Assembly (NCBI GenBank): GCA_002773135.1 | Contig: PFCB01000030.1 | Coordinates: forward strand, 1-41,265 | Source of the DNA: Candidatus Magasanikbacteria bacterium CG10_big_fil_rev_8_21_14_0_10_47_10 | GTDB lineage: Bacteria > Patescibacteriota > Patescibacteriia > Magasanikbacterales > UBA922 | Direction of reading: 5' to 3' | Length of the DNA stretch: 41,265 nt | Part shown: piece after piece, positions 1-9,454 of the stretch | Numbering within the stretch: position 1 is the stretch's first letter | Layout: every line of letters begins with the position of its first letter | Made by a program: the position numbers and the translations under genes | Notes under the pieces: generated by a model | Told to the model about the DNA's origin: nothing | Databases searched by the model: none | The model's input: only the letters and a program-made list of their open reading frames with translations

Positions 1-1
1 A

Positions 2-217
2 GGTTTAACCGTTAATACGGTTGGAAATACCAATGAGCGTCCATACTTGACCGGCGGCATGTACCTCTTGACAGATGGCCTGGATAATGACAAGGTGACG
101 GCAATTCAGGAAGAATTGCATATCAGTCAAAGAAATACCCCTCCCAGCGGAGAATCAGCTTCCACGAGCACTGACATTCTCATTATTCTCGGCGAAGACT
201 TTATTGAACCCAACTAG
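2..217 (+). CDS. C-terminal fragment of a LytR_C-domain-like protein (5' truncated by window edge)
   Basis: Open frame from base 2 to TAG at 215-217: GLTVNTVGNTNERPYLTGGMYLLTDGLDNDKVTAIQEELHISQRN...DILIILGEDFIEPN*; resembles LytR C-terminal domains. Confidence 0.55.
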   Translation, partial: GLTVNTVGNTNERPYLTGGMYLLTDGLDNDKVTAIQEELHISQRNTPPSGESASTSTDILIILGEDFIEPN

Positions 218-218
218 T

Positions 219-1592
219 ATGAATCCCCTCGTGACTCCAAGCATTCCCAAGATTCCAACCATTGCCCTGGTCGGTCGTGTTAATGTTGGCAAATCAACGC
301 TGTTTAATAAATGTATTGAAAAACAGCGCGCGATTGTTTCCGATATTCCCGGCACAACCCGCACCAGCAATATCGACGTTTTATTGTGGCGCGGCCGACA
401 GGTTCGTGTCATTGATACGGGCGGACTCACGTTTGAAGACAATGTTCCACTTGAAAATGATATTCTTGCGCAATCCGAAAAAGCCATGAAAATGGCCGAT
501 TGTATCATATTTGTCACGGATGCCAGAGACGGCGTCCTGCCGCAAGAAAAAGAGTTGGCAAAAAGGCTCCGTCGCGTCAAAGTGAAACCCGTCATTCTTG
601 TCGCAAACAAGGCTGACACCGGTCGCTTGGAGAAATCACTCACAGAGCCGGAGTGGTATAAACTCGGACTGGGCGAACCCTTTCCCCTGTCCGCGTCCAG
701 CGGCCGGAATATCGGCAATTTTTTGGATCATGTATTTACTGTTTTGACAGAGCATGGACATACTCCCCAACTTATCGCGCCGGAAGCGCCTGCTATTCTT
801 GTCAGCTTGATCGGCAAGCCAAACGTTGGCAAATCGTCTCTCTTCAATAAACTTGTCGGGGAGGAAGATGTGATCGTCAGTGACATGCCGCACACGACAC
901 GAGAACCACACGACACCCTTGTTTCATATGACGACACGCTCATAAACTTTGTCGATACGGCCGGTATCCGAAGAAAAGCAAAGGTTGCAGGAAAATTGGA
1001 ACGCGAAGGAATTTCAAAAAGTATTGACGCGCTCCAGCGTTCTGACATCATATTATTTGTTCTTGACGGATCCGAAACCATTTCATCCCAGGACATGCAG
1101 CTGGGCGGCCTGATAGAACGCCATTCAAAAAGCGTCATTATTTTAATTAATAAATGGGACTTGGCAGAAGAAAATACCGAAACAGCTCAAATAGACGCAA
1201 AAAAACTCGTCCTTGCCCATTTCCCTCACCTTGATTTTGCTGAAATATTGCTTGTCAGCGGTAAAACAGGCTATAGTGTTCATAAGATTTTCCCAGTCCT
1301 CATTAAAGTGTGGAACGCGCGCCACACAAAAGTTGCGAATCGAGCGCTCGAGCAATTTTTGGAGCGTGTGACCAAAGAGCACCGCCCGGCGCGCGGCAAA
1401 GGGACACGGCATCCCAAGCTGCTTGGCATGCGTCAAGTGCATACGGCTCCGCCCATTTTTGAGCTATTTATCAAATACAAAACATCCCTGCATCGTTCGT
1501 ACGTTAAATTTTTGGAAAACCGTCTGCGCGAGCAATTTGATTTTTTTGGAACACCCATTGTGATCAAAATGACAAAGACGAGACGAGACTAA
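219..1592 (+). CDS. der: Ribosome biogenesis GTPase Der (EngA)
   Basis: Two tandem G domains (ALVGRVNVGKSTLFN, VSLIGKPNVGKSSLFN; NKAD, NKWD) plus KH-like C-terminus; ATG at 219 preferred over the TTG at 204. Confidence 0.96.
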   Translation: MNPLVTPSIPKIPTIALVGRVNVGKSTLFNKCIEKQRAIVSDIPGTTRTSNIDVLLWRGRQVRVIDTGGLTFEDNVPLENDILAQSEKAMKMADCIIFVTDARDGVLPQEKELAKRLRRVKVKPVILVANKADTGRLEKSLTEPEWYKLGLGEPFPLSASSGRNIGNFLDHVFTVLTEHGHTPQLIAPEAPAILVSLIGKPNVGKSSLFNKLVGEEDVIVSDMPHTTREPHDTLVSYDDTLINFVDTAGIRRKAKVAGKLEREGISKSIDALQRSDIILFVLDGSETISSQDMQLGGLIERHSKSVIILINKWDLAEENTETAQIDAKKLVLAHFPHLDFAEILLVSGKTGYSVHKIFPVLIKVWNARHTKVANRALEQFLERVTKEHRPARGKGTRHPKLLGMRQVHTAPPIFELFIKYKTSLHRSYVKFLENRLREQFDFFGTPIVIKMTKTRRD

Positions 1593-1645
1593 CAGTTCGC
1601 GTTAGACAGCCCTCGCGCTCGCGATGATGAACCACGAACACGACT

Positions 1646-2185
1646 ATGAAACTTATTGTTGGCCTGGGAAACCCCGGAAAACGGTATGAAAAAACCCGAC
1701 ACAACATTGGTTTTTTTGTGGTTGACGCGTTGCAGACCGCACACGGCACCACCCTTACTCCCTGGCAAATTTCAAAAAAATTTAATGCGCAAATCTCAGG
1801 TGGGATGCTCGGCGGGCAAAAGATTATCCTGGCCAAACCAATGACGTACATGAACCGATCAGGCGAAGCCGTAGGTCTCATCGGTCAGTATTACAAACTT
1901 GCGCCAAAGGATATTATCGTGGTGCATGATGAAAAAGATCTTCCTCTTGGAGAATTGCGCGTGCAAACCGGCCGTGGAGATGCCGGTCACAATGGCGTTA
2001 AATCCATTATTGAGCATGTTGGCAAAGATGAAATAACCAGAATTCGAGTCGGGATTGCATCCGACAACATGAAAAAAATGAAGCACACGGAAAAATTCGT
2101 TCTTGGAAAATTCGGTATTCTGGAAAGAAAGACCGTTGAACAATCGGTGGAGCACGCGATGCAAGAAATTCTTGCACTCTTATAA
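1646..2185 (+). CDS. pth: Peptidyl-tRNA hydrolase
   Basis: MKLIVGLGNPGKRYEKTRHNIGF, KPMTYMNRSGEAV, VVHDEKDLPLGELRVQTGRGDAGHNGVKSI. Confidence 0.96.
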   Translation: MKLIVGLGNPGKRYEKTRHNIGFFVVDALQTAHGTTLTPWQISKKFNAQISGGMLGGQKIILAKPMTYMNRSGEAVGLIGQYYKLAPKDIIVVHDEKDLPLGELRVQTGRGDAGHNGVKSIIEHVGKDEITRIRVGIASDNMKKMKHTEKFVLGKFGILERKTVEQSVEHAMQEILALL

Positions 2186-2206
2186 TTTATCTCTATAGGG
2201 GGGAAT

Positions 2207-3262
2207 ATGACACATCATCATTATTTGGCTTTTTTTTCAAAGCTGACAGCGCAAAGGTACTCGCGATTGAAACAGGCGATGCCGGACATACACGACATTT
2301 TTTCCATTTCGCCGACAGTACTAAAAAAAGCAAAGTGGAATGCGCAAAGCATTGATGCCTTTGTTGCCTGGCAAAAAAATTTTTCCGTGGATTGGGCGGA
2401 CGGGATACTCCGTCAATTACAGGCACACATCATTTGCCGCGAGGACACATCATACCCTCTACTTCTGCAAACAATCTATGATCCTCCGCCTTTTTTGTTT
2501 GTACAAGGAACAATGCCGAAAGCGGATGTCTTCATTTCCATTGTCGGTCCACGAAGGTGCAGCATATACGGGCGCCAAGTGACACGCCGACTCATTGAAA
2601 ATATTGCCCCATCCAGTGTCTGCATCGTTTCCGGAATGGCCAGAGGCATTGATGAGACCGCGCACCAGACTGCGCTTGATGTTTCTTTGCCGACGGTTGC
2701 CGTTCTGGGGACAGGATTACAAGAGCACTATCCCGGACTTGGCGAACAGATACGTTCCACCGGAGCCATTGTGTCGGAATTCCCGCCGGACGTGCGGGGA
2801 TCAAAATTCACATTCCCAAAACGAAACAGGATCATCGCGGGAATGTGCGCGGGAACCGTTGTGGTGGAAGCCGGCGCCTCTTCCGGGGCACTAATAACCG
2901 CGCAATGCGCTGTTGACAATGCGCGCGATGTATTCGCCATTCCTCAAAATATTACCTCCATAACCAGCGTGGGAGTGAATGAACTCATGAAACAAGGCGC
3001 GCATATACTGACAGACGTATCGGATCTCACGCGCGTACTCGGCCTGACAAAACATACAGGACTTGACAGACGCTCTCAAATCAATTTAACTACTGATGAA
3101 AAAACAGTCCTCACCGGCTTGAGTCAAACTCCCCTGCATATTGACCTTCTCACTGCCAGTCTCCCCTTCCAAGCACTTCAAGTGAGCCAAATTATTACCT
3201 TTTTGGAGCTCAAAGGGTGTATACAGGACGTCGGCGGTAAATCATACATTCTATCTAAATAA
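2207..3262 (+). CDS. dprA: DNA processing protein DprA
   Basis: Rossmann DprA core: VSGMARGIDETAHQTAL, VLGTGLQEHYPG, FPKRNRIIAGM, VVEAGASSGALITA; G-rich SD upstream. Confidence 0.93.
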   Translation: MTHHHYLAFFSKLTAQRYSRLKQAMPDIHDIFSISPTVLKKAKWNAQSIDAFVAWQKNFSVDWADGILRQLQAHIICREDTSYPLLLQTIYDPPPFLFVQGTMPKADVFISIVGPRRCSIYGRQVTRRLIENIAPSSVCIVSGMARGIDETAHQTALDVSLPTVAVLGTGLQEHYPGLGEQIRSTGAIVSEFPPDVRGSKFTFPKRNRIIAGMCAGTVVVEAGASSGALITAQCAVDNARDVFAIPQNITSITSVGVNELMKQGAHILTDVSDLTRVLGLTKHTGLDRRSQINLTTDEKTVLTGLSQTPLHIDLLTASLPFQALQVSQIITFLELKGCIQDVGGKSYILSK

Positions 3263-3269
3263 TTTTTGT

Positions 3270-3935
3270 ATGTCCCAGCACTTTAAATTAACCATTCTCT
3301 CGGCGTTGTTCGTTGCCGGTTTGCTCGCGGCGAATATGCTCGGGTCCAAAGTAACCGTCCTCTTTGGCGTATCAGTATCAGTGGGTATCTTCTCATACCC
3401 AATCACCTTCATGATCACGGATGCTATTGCGGAAGTATACGGAGCAAAAAAAACACGGCAGCTTGTATGGGCGGCGCTCATCGCCCAAATTTTCATTCTC
3501 GCGCTCACACTTATTTCAATCGGCCTCCCGGCCTCGCCACGGTACGAACTAAATGATGAATACGGCAAAGTATTCTCAAACGGCGCACGCATTGTCTTTG
3601 CCAGCCTTGTCGCATTTGTTGTAAGTCAGACACATGACATTTGGGCCTTTGAATTCTGGAAACAAAAAACAAAAGGAAAATTTCTGTGGCTGAGAAATAA
3701 CGCCTCCACTATCGTGAGCCAAGGCATCGACTCGCTTATTTTTCTTTTTTTGGCGTTTTATAAAATCAGTGACAAATTCACTGCCGGGTTTATCATGCAT
3801 TTGTTCTTCTCGTACTGGCTGTTCAAAATAGCGTTTGCCGTGTTGGATACTCCGTTTGTCTATGGACTGGTAAAATGGCTGAAAACTCCGGGAAAAGAAG
3901 ATAAAATGTCCGACCCTGTTCCACTGCACGGATGA
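3270..3935 (+). CDS. YhhQ/VUT-family (queuosine precursor-type) transporter
   Basis: Multi-TM protein with FSYPITFMITDAIAEVYGAKKTRQLVW signature. Confidence 0.8.
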   Translation: MSQHFKLTILSALFVAGLLAANMLGSKVTVLFGVSVSVGIFSYPITFMITDAIAEVYGAKKTRQLVWAALIAQIFILALTLISIGLPASPRYELNDEYGKVFSNGARIVFASLVAFVVSQTHDIWAFEFWKQKTKGKFLWLRNNASTIVSQGIDSLIFLFLAFYKISDKFTAGFIMHLFFSYWLFKIAFAVLDTPFVYGLVKWLKTPGKEDKMSDPVPLHG

Positions 3936-5245
3936 CATTCCAAGACGCCCACAATTTTCTGCTCACGCTCTCGAATCTTCCCAGAAAAGAGTACATGGCA
4001 GACCCAAAAAAATGCGATGTCTATATGAAAAGGCTCGCGTTTTTTCTTGATATACTCGGCAACCCGCAGCAACACATCCCCCACATTATTCATGTGGCGG
4101 GGACCAGCGGCAAAGGCTCAGTCACGGCCTTTCTCCACTCCATCTTGCACGCGTCCGGCGCACGCGTGGGATCGACGCAGTCACCGGCTCCGAGTACTGT
4201 GTTGGAGCGATGGAAGGTAGGTACTTCCCACATGGATGAAAAAACATTCATACGACTCTTTGCAATCATAAAAAAAGCATTAGACACGTACGCGCGTACA
4301 TCCCCCTTTGACATGCCATCTTATTTTGAAGTCATGGAAGCCATCGGATTACTTTGGTTCAGCGAGCAGCGGGTGGAATGGCTTGTCCTGGAGACGGGCT
4401 GTGGCGGGCGATTTGATACAGGAAACATTGTCCCGCGAAAGGACGCGGCTGTCATTACAAATATAGGACTTGACCACACGGAAATACTGGGAGAAACAAA
4501 GGAGGAAATAGCCTGGGAAAAAGCAGGCATTATCTCTGTGCAAACCATGGCGTTCACCACAGAGTCAGACCCGGCGCTCATCCGCGTGTTTCAAGCGGAA
4601 GCGGACAAAACAAACAGTTCACTCGAGGTGGTGTCAAATGATACGAGCGACGTGCGTGTATCTCTCAGCGGTACCGCATTTACGTATGACAATCAACGCT
4701 GGCATATTCCCGCCCCGGGGGCTCATCAAGCGTTGAACGCTCGGCTTTGCATAGCCGTGTGCCGCGCGCTGTCTATCTCTGAAAATGCTATCAGGTCAGG
4801 ATTGGAGCAGGCAACGCAGCCGCTTCGCATGGAAATTGTAGGGAAAAATCCAATGATTATTTTGGACGCCGCGCATAACTTGGATAAGATGAAAACGACT
4901 GTAGCCGCCCTCACGGCGCTCGCCAAAGACGCTCGCGTCCACCTTCTTCTTGGATTTAGCGCGGACAAACACGTCGATGAAATGCTTGAACAGCTGTCAG
5001 GTCTGCAGCCCGTCAAGATCGCGTGCACGAGAAACACGGTTCATGCGCTCAGAAAGGTGGCCGACCCTGCGCTGATGGCCGCGAGCCTGCGCAAGCGGTT
5101 ACCGCAATCTCACATTGAAATTTTTATTGACCTGGCAGACGCATTTGACTGGGCAAAAAATGACCTTTCTGACAACGATATTTTGCTGGTGACGGGGTCA
5201 GTCTTTTTGAGCGGGCAGATTCGTGCTATAGTACGTCAAACTTGA
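3932..5245 (+). CDS. folC: Folylpolyglutamate synthase/dihydrofolate synthase-like Mur ligase
   Basis: HVAGTSGKGSVTAFLHSIL, LVLETGCGGRFDTGNIV, ITNIGLDHTEILG, DAAHNLDKM. Confidence 0.88.
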   Translation: MTFQDAHNFLLTLSNLPRKEYMADPKKCDVYMKRLAFFLDILGNPQQHIPHIIHVAGTSGKGSVTAFLHSILHASGARVGSTQSPAPSTVLERWKVGTSHMDEKTFIRLFAIIKKALDTYARTSPFDMPSYFEVMEAIGLLWFSEQRVEWLVLETGCGGRFDTGNIVPRKDAAVITNIGLDHTEILGETKEEIAWEKAGIISVQTMAFTTESDPALIRVFQAEADKTNSSLEVVSNDTSDVRVSLSGTAFTYDNQRWHIPAPGAHQALNARLCIAVCRALSISENAIRSGLEQATQPLRMEIVGKNPMIILDAAHNLDKMKTTVAALTALAKDARVHLLLGFSADKHVDEMLEQLSGLQPVKIACTRNTVHALRKVADPALMAASLRKRLPQSHIEIFIDLADAFDWAKNDLSDNDILLVTGSVFLSGQIRAIVRQT

Positions 5246-5270
5246 CAAAAATAAAATAATCTCTTAAGGT
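5242..5270 (+). promoter_or_regulatory. Predicted sigma70-type promoter for topA
   Basis: TTGACA (5242-5247), 17-bp spacer, TAAGGT (5265-5270), 18 bp upstream of topA ATG. Confidence 0.5.
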
Positions 5271-5288
5271 GCCCCGACATCTCCGCGT

Positions 5289-7607
5289 ATGAGCAAACAG
5301 CTTGTTATTGTTGAATCGCCAACAAAAGCAAAAACCATTTCAAAATTCTTAGGACCGTCATTTATTGTCGAGTCTTCTTTTGGTCATGTCCGTGACCTTC
5401 CCAAAAGTAAAATGGGGGTTGATATTGAAGGTGGTACGTTTGAACCGACATATCGCGTCCCCAAAGAGAAAACCGCTCAGGTAAAAAAATTAAAATCCCT
5501 CGCGGCCAAAGCGGATAGTATCATATTCGCGACAGATGAGGATCGCGAAGGAGAAGCCATATCATGGCACCTGGCGGAGTTGCTTGGCATTGACCCGGAC
5601 AAAGCAAAAAGGATGGTATTTCATGAAATTACAAAACATGCCATAGAAGAGGCGCTTGCCCACCCCCGGAGTCTGGATATGAAGCTGGTAGACGCGCAGC
5701 AGGCGCGGCGTGTATTGGATCGGCTCGTAGGATATGAATTATCTCCTTTTTTGTGGAAAAAAGTTGCGCGTGGTTTATCAGCCGGCCGCGTACAGTCGGT
5801 GGCAGTCCGCATGATTGTAGAGAGAGAACGAGAGCGGAACGCATTTATCACCGAAGAATACTGGACTCTGGACGGAATATTTTTGCCAAAAAAAGACAAT
5901 GACGGGCAACATATTTCAGCGTCGCTCCACAGCATCAATGGCAAAAAAATCGATAAGCTCGCCCTCAAATCAAAAGAGCAGATAGACACTATTCTTGCTG
6001 AACTAAAGGACGCTTCGTATCGTGTCACAGACATAGACAAAAAACAAACAAAACGCAATCCGCCGCCACCATTCCGTACATCAACGCTCCAACAGCAAGC
6101 CAACCAGCGCTTTGGATATTCTTCCAAGCAAACGATGCGTCTGGCGCAGCAACTCTATGAGGGAATAGAACTTGGCAGTGACCAAGTAGGTCTTATTACC
6201 TACATGCGTACGGACTCAACCAACTTGTCAGAAAAATTTTCAGCAGAATCGAAAACATTTATCAATACTGCCTTCGGGGAAAAGTACGCGCTCGATAAAC
6301 CACGCGTCTATGCCAAACAGTCAAAAGGCGCGCAAGAGGCGCATGAAGCTATTCGTCCAACCGATCCGTCTCGTACACCGGAATCTATCAAAGAGTATCT
6401 GGACGGCCAACAATACAAACTATATGAACTCGTCTGGCGAAGAGCTGTCGCGACACAGATGGAACAAGCGCTTTTGGACAAAACGACAATTGATATTGAT
6501 GATGCATCAAAAAAATATCAATTCCGGGCAAACGGACAAGGTATTGCCTTTGATGGATGGCTGCGGCTCTATCCGGAATTGGTAAAGGAGGAGATGCTCC
6601 CGGACGTGGAAAAAGACGATGATCTCAAGTGCGTGGAACTTAAACCGGAGCAGCACTTTACCAAACCGCCGGCACGATATTCCGATGCTACCCTTATTAA
6701 GGCGCTGGAGCAGTATGGAATTGGACGGCCATCCACCTATTCCCCAACCATTGCCACGATTGAGGCACGAAATTATGTTATCCGTGATGATGACAAACGC
6801 TTTCAACCAAATGATGTCGCGATGATTGTTACTGACCTTCTGACAGAGCACTTTGCGGACATTGTGGACTATAATTTTACCGCACAGATGGAGGATAATC
6901 TGGATGCGATAGCGGCGGGAGAAAAAGATTGGAAACCGATTATTTCAACTTTTTATCACCCGTTTCACGAAAACATCGTAAAGAAAACAGATGAAATTAC
7001 ACGCGAGGAAGTATCCCAAGCAAGAGAACTGGGAACCGATCCTGTAACAGGAAAACCCGTCAGCGCGCGCATTGGAAGATATGGACCGTTTGTACAGCTT
7101 GGCTCAAAGGAGGACGAAGATAAACCGCGCTTCGCGTCGCTTCAAGAAGGGCAGCTTATCCAAACAATTACGATCGAAGAAGCCCTGGTTTTGCTGTCAT
7201 TGCCAAAAATACTTGGACAGGAAGAGAATGAAAATGATATTAGCGTTGACATTGGACGTTTTGGTCCGTATGTCAAAGTAGGAAAAGAATATTTTTCATT
7301 GAAGGGAACCACGTATAACCCCTATACCATTTCGCTACAAGAAGCACGCGATGTCATCGCACTGGGGCGTGACGCAAAGGCAAAAAAAATAATTAAAGAA
7401 TTTGAAGAGGACGGCATCAAAATTTTGAACGGCCCATATGGACCATATGTGACGGATGGAAAAAAGAATGCCCGCATTCCAAAAGAAAGAAAAGAAGACG
7501 CGCAAACACTTACGTTGGAAGAATGTCAAGAATTGATAAAAAAAGCCAAGCCATCCCGGCGCCGCAGAGGACAGGCCATGCCCCCAAATAAAAGACCCAG
7601 CCAATAG
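5289..7607 (+). CDS. topA: DNA topoisomerase I
   Basis: MSKQLVIVESPTKAKTISKFLG, TDEDREGEAISWHL, GLITYMRTDSTNLS, C-terminal topo repeats with GRYGPFV/GPYGPYV. Confidence 0.97.
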   Translation: MSKQLVIVESPTKAKTISKFLGPSFIVESSFGHVRDLPKSKMGVDIEGGTFEPTYRVPKEKTAQVKKLKSLAAKADSIIFATDEDREGEAISWHLAELLGIDPDKAKRMVFHEITKHAIEEALAHPRSLDMKLVDAQQARRVLDRLVGYELSPFLWKKVARGLSAGRVQSVAVRMIVERERERNAFITEEYWTLDGIFLPKKDNDGQHISASLHSINGKKIDKLALKSKEQIDTILAELKDASYRVTDIDKKQTKRNPPPPFRTSTLQQQANQRFGYSSKQTMRLAQQLYEGIELGSDQVGLITYMRTDSTNLSEKFSAESKTFINTAFGEKYALDKPRVYAKQSKGAQEAHEAIRPTDPSRTPESIKEYLDGQQYKLYELVWRRAVATQMEQALLDKTTIDIDDASKKYQFRANGQGIAFDGWLRLYPELVKEEMLPDVEKDDDLKCVELKPEQHFTKPPARYSDATLIKALEQYGIGRPSTYSPTIATIEARNYVIRDDDKRFQPNDVAMIVTDLLTEHFADIVDYNFTAQMEDNLDAIAAGEKDWKPIISTFYHPFHENIVKKTDEITREEVSQARELGTDPVTGKPVSARIGRYGPFVQLGSKEDEDKPRFASLQEGQLIQTITIEEALVLLSLPKILGQEENENDISVDIGRFGPYVKVGKEYFSLKGTTYNPYTISLQEARDVIALGRDAKAKKIIKEFEEDGIKILNGPYGPYVTDGKKNARIPKERKEDAQTLTLEECQELIKKAKPSRRRRGQAMPPNKRPSQ

Positions 7608-7682
7608 GCTGAGTCGCTTATGCAGCGGGGAGGATCTACCCCAATGCCAAAAGGTAATACAAGGGCCCTCATACCCGCTACG
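7587..7682 (-). ncRNA. Candidate small structured RNA, convergent with topA
   Basis: Minus-strand promoter TTGCTG-N16-TATAAT (7715-7688), structured body (GUAGCGGG...CCCGCUGC stem), ends in GACTCAGCCTATTGGCTGGGTCTTTTATTT terminator-like hairpin (7594-7615). Confidence 0.45.
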
Positions 7683-7687
7683 CCAGA

Positions 7688-7715
7688 ATTATAGCATATA
7701 TTTGCGGTTCAGCAA
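7688..7715 (-). promoter_or_regulatory. Predicted promoter for candidate sRNA
   Basis: TTGCTG-N16-TATAAT read on the minus strand. Confidence 0.45.
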
Positions 7716-7729
7716 GTTGAGAAATAAGA

Positions 7730-7760
7730 AAAATCCCACGTGAACGTGGGATTTTCCTTT
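7730..7760 (+). terminator. Rho-independent terminator downstream of topA
   Basis: AAAATCCCACGT-GA-ACGTGGGATTTT hairpin with T-rich tail. Confidence 0.75.
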
Positions 7761-7837
7761 TAGCGTTTGGGTTTCTACCTTGTATTACCATTGCTATGGT
7801 AGCACAACTCACTCCCCCTCGTCAAGACATAAACCCG

Positions 7838-7866
7838 TTGAAAAAAGAGGCTGCCAGTGGTATAAC
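7838..7866 (+). promoter_or_regulatory. Predicted promoter for the Rel/SpoT homologue
   Basis: TTGAAA (7838-7843), 17-bp spacer, TATAAC (7861-7866); ATG at 7887. Confidence 0.55.
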
Positions 7867-7886
7867 TATACTACGATATACTCCCT

Positions 7887-9374
7887 ATGTCAGCGGCAAG
7901 AAAACGGCAAACAATCGATGGCCTTTTGGAAAAAGTAGCCCTGTACGACACGGCCGCCAATTTTGATATGATGCGACTGGCCTATGAATTCGCGGCAAAA
8001 GCTCATGAAGGCCAAGTACGAAAGTCAGGCGAGCCATATATCGTTCATCCCCTCGCTGCCGCGCATATGCTTGCGGATATGAGAATTGACCCGGTCATCA
8101 TCACCGCGACCCTCCTGCATGATGTGCCGGAGGACACAGATGTCACTCTGGAAGAAGTGGAAAAAAATTTCGGTCCTGAAATAGGATCACTGGTTCGGGG
8201 CATCACAAAACTGGGAAAATTAAAATATAGAGGCGTCGAGCGCTATATTGAAAATCTTCGAAAAATGTTTGTGGCCATGGCCGAGGACATTCGGGTTATG
8301 ATTATGAAATTTGCCGACCGCATGCACAATTTACAAACCCTTGACGCCCTGCCCCCACAAAAAGCCTACCGGGTCGCGCTTGAAAGTCTCGAAATTTACG
8401 CGCCTATTGCCGGACGGCTTGGCATGGATGAAATCAAAGGAGAATTGGAAGACCTTTCGTTTAAATACGTTTATCCAAAAGAATACCAGAGGATAAAAAA
8501 AATTCGTGATGACAGAATTCGAGGCAAAGAAAAAATTTACCAATTGGTCATGTCTACCGCAAAAGAAGAACTGGAAAAAGCAGGCATTCCCATTCAAAGT
8601 ATCCAAGGACGAAATAAACGACTCTACAGCTTTTATCTCAAGCTGCAACGCAAAGACAACGATGTCAGTAAAGTATATGACTTAATTGCCATTCGTATTT
8701 TGGTTCCAACCGTTGCCGACTGCTATGCCACGCTTGGAATTTTGCACAAGCTGTGGAAGCCCATGAAAGGCCGGATAAAGGACTATATTTCTCAGCCCAA
8801 ACCAAATGATTATCGATCGCTGCACACGACTGTTTTTGCGGGTGACGGCCAGGTGGTTGAATTTCAAATCAGAACTCCAAAAATGGACGAAGAGGCACAA
8901 TACGGTATTGCGGCACACTGGCATTATGATGAAAAAAATGGAAAAAGAAAAAGTAAACGAGAAGTCGCATGGGCAAAAGAATTGGCTGAAATTCAAAAAG
9001 AAGTTCTTACAAAACTTTCTGATCTTGAGGAAATTAAGGTTGATTTTCTTCAAGCGAGAATTTTTGTCTTTACTCCCAAAGGAGATGTCATTGACTTGCC
9101 GGAGGGCGCCACATCTGTTGATTTCGCGTACCACATTCACTCGGAAATTGGAAACAAATGCAGTGGCGCAATCGTCAACGATAAAATGGTCAGTCTTGAT
9201 ACCGAACTCAAAAATGGTGATGTGGTGGAAGTACTAACCGATAAAAATAGAAAAGGCCCGAACGAGGCGTGGATCACCTTTGTTAAAACGCACACTGCCA
9301 AAAGTCACATCAAATCTTTTCAAAAAAAGAGAAAAATCCCCAGTTGGCTCAAATCAGTCCTGCCGGATAAGTGA
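7887..9374 (+). CDS. relA: (p)ppGpp synthetase/hydrolase, short RSH (HD + synthetase + TGS, no ACT)
   Basis: HD: VHPLAAAHMLADM...TLLHDVPEDT; synthetase: IRDDRIRGKEK...KPNDYRSLHTTV; TGS: FVFTPKGDVIDLPEGATSVDFAYHIHSEIGN; ends just after TGS. Confidence 0.92.
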   Translation: MSAARKRQTIDGLLEKVALYDTAANFDMMRLAYEFAAKAHEGQVRKSGEPYIVHPLAAAHMLADMRIDPVIITATLLHDVPEDTDVTLEEVEKNFGPEIGSLVRGITKLGKLKYRGVERYIENLRKMFVAMAEDIRVMIMKFADRMHNLQTLDALPPQKAYRVALESLEIYAPIAGRLGMDEIKGELEDLSFKYVYPKEYQRIKKIRDDRIRGKEKIYQLVMSTAKEELEKAGIPIQSIQGRNKRLYSFYLKLQRKDNDVSKVYDLIAIRILVPTVADCYATLGILHKLWKPMKGRIKDYISQPKPNDYRSLHTTVFAGDGQVVEFQIRTPKMDEEAQYGIAAHWHYDEKNGKRKSKREVAWAKELAEIQKEVLTKLSDLEEIKVDFLQARIFVFTPKGDVIDLPEGATSVDFAYHIHSEIGNKCSGAIVNDKMVSLDTELKNGDVVEVLTDKNRKGPNEAWITFVKTHTAKSHIKSFQKKRKIPSWLKSVLPDK

Positions 9375-9407
9375 CCCGCGTGTTGCTGCGGATCGTCCCA
9401 AGACGAC

Positions 9408-9430
9408 AAAAGAGGCTTATGGCCTCTTTT
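9408..9430. terminator. Bidirectional terminator between convergent rel and parB
   Basis: AAAAGAGGC-TTATG-GCCTCTTTT. Confidence 0.75.
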
Positions 9431-9454
9431 ATCATATTATTCGCTTGCTTCTCA

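Noticed and set aside
7587-7760. 4.5S/SRP RNA, tmRNA or 6S RNA in the topA-rel gap
   Set aside because: Characteristic motifs of these RNAs are not present; kept only as an unnamed candidate.
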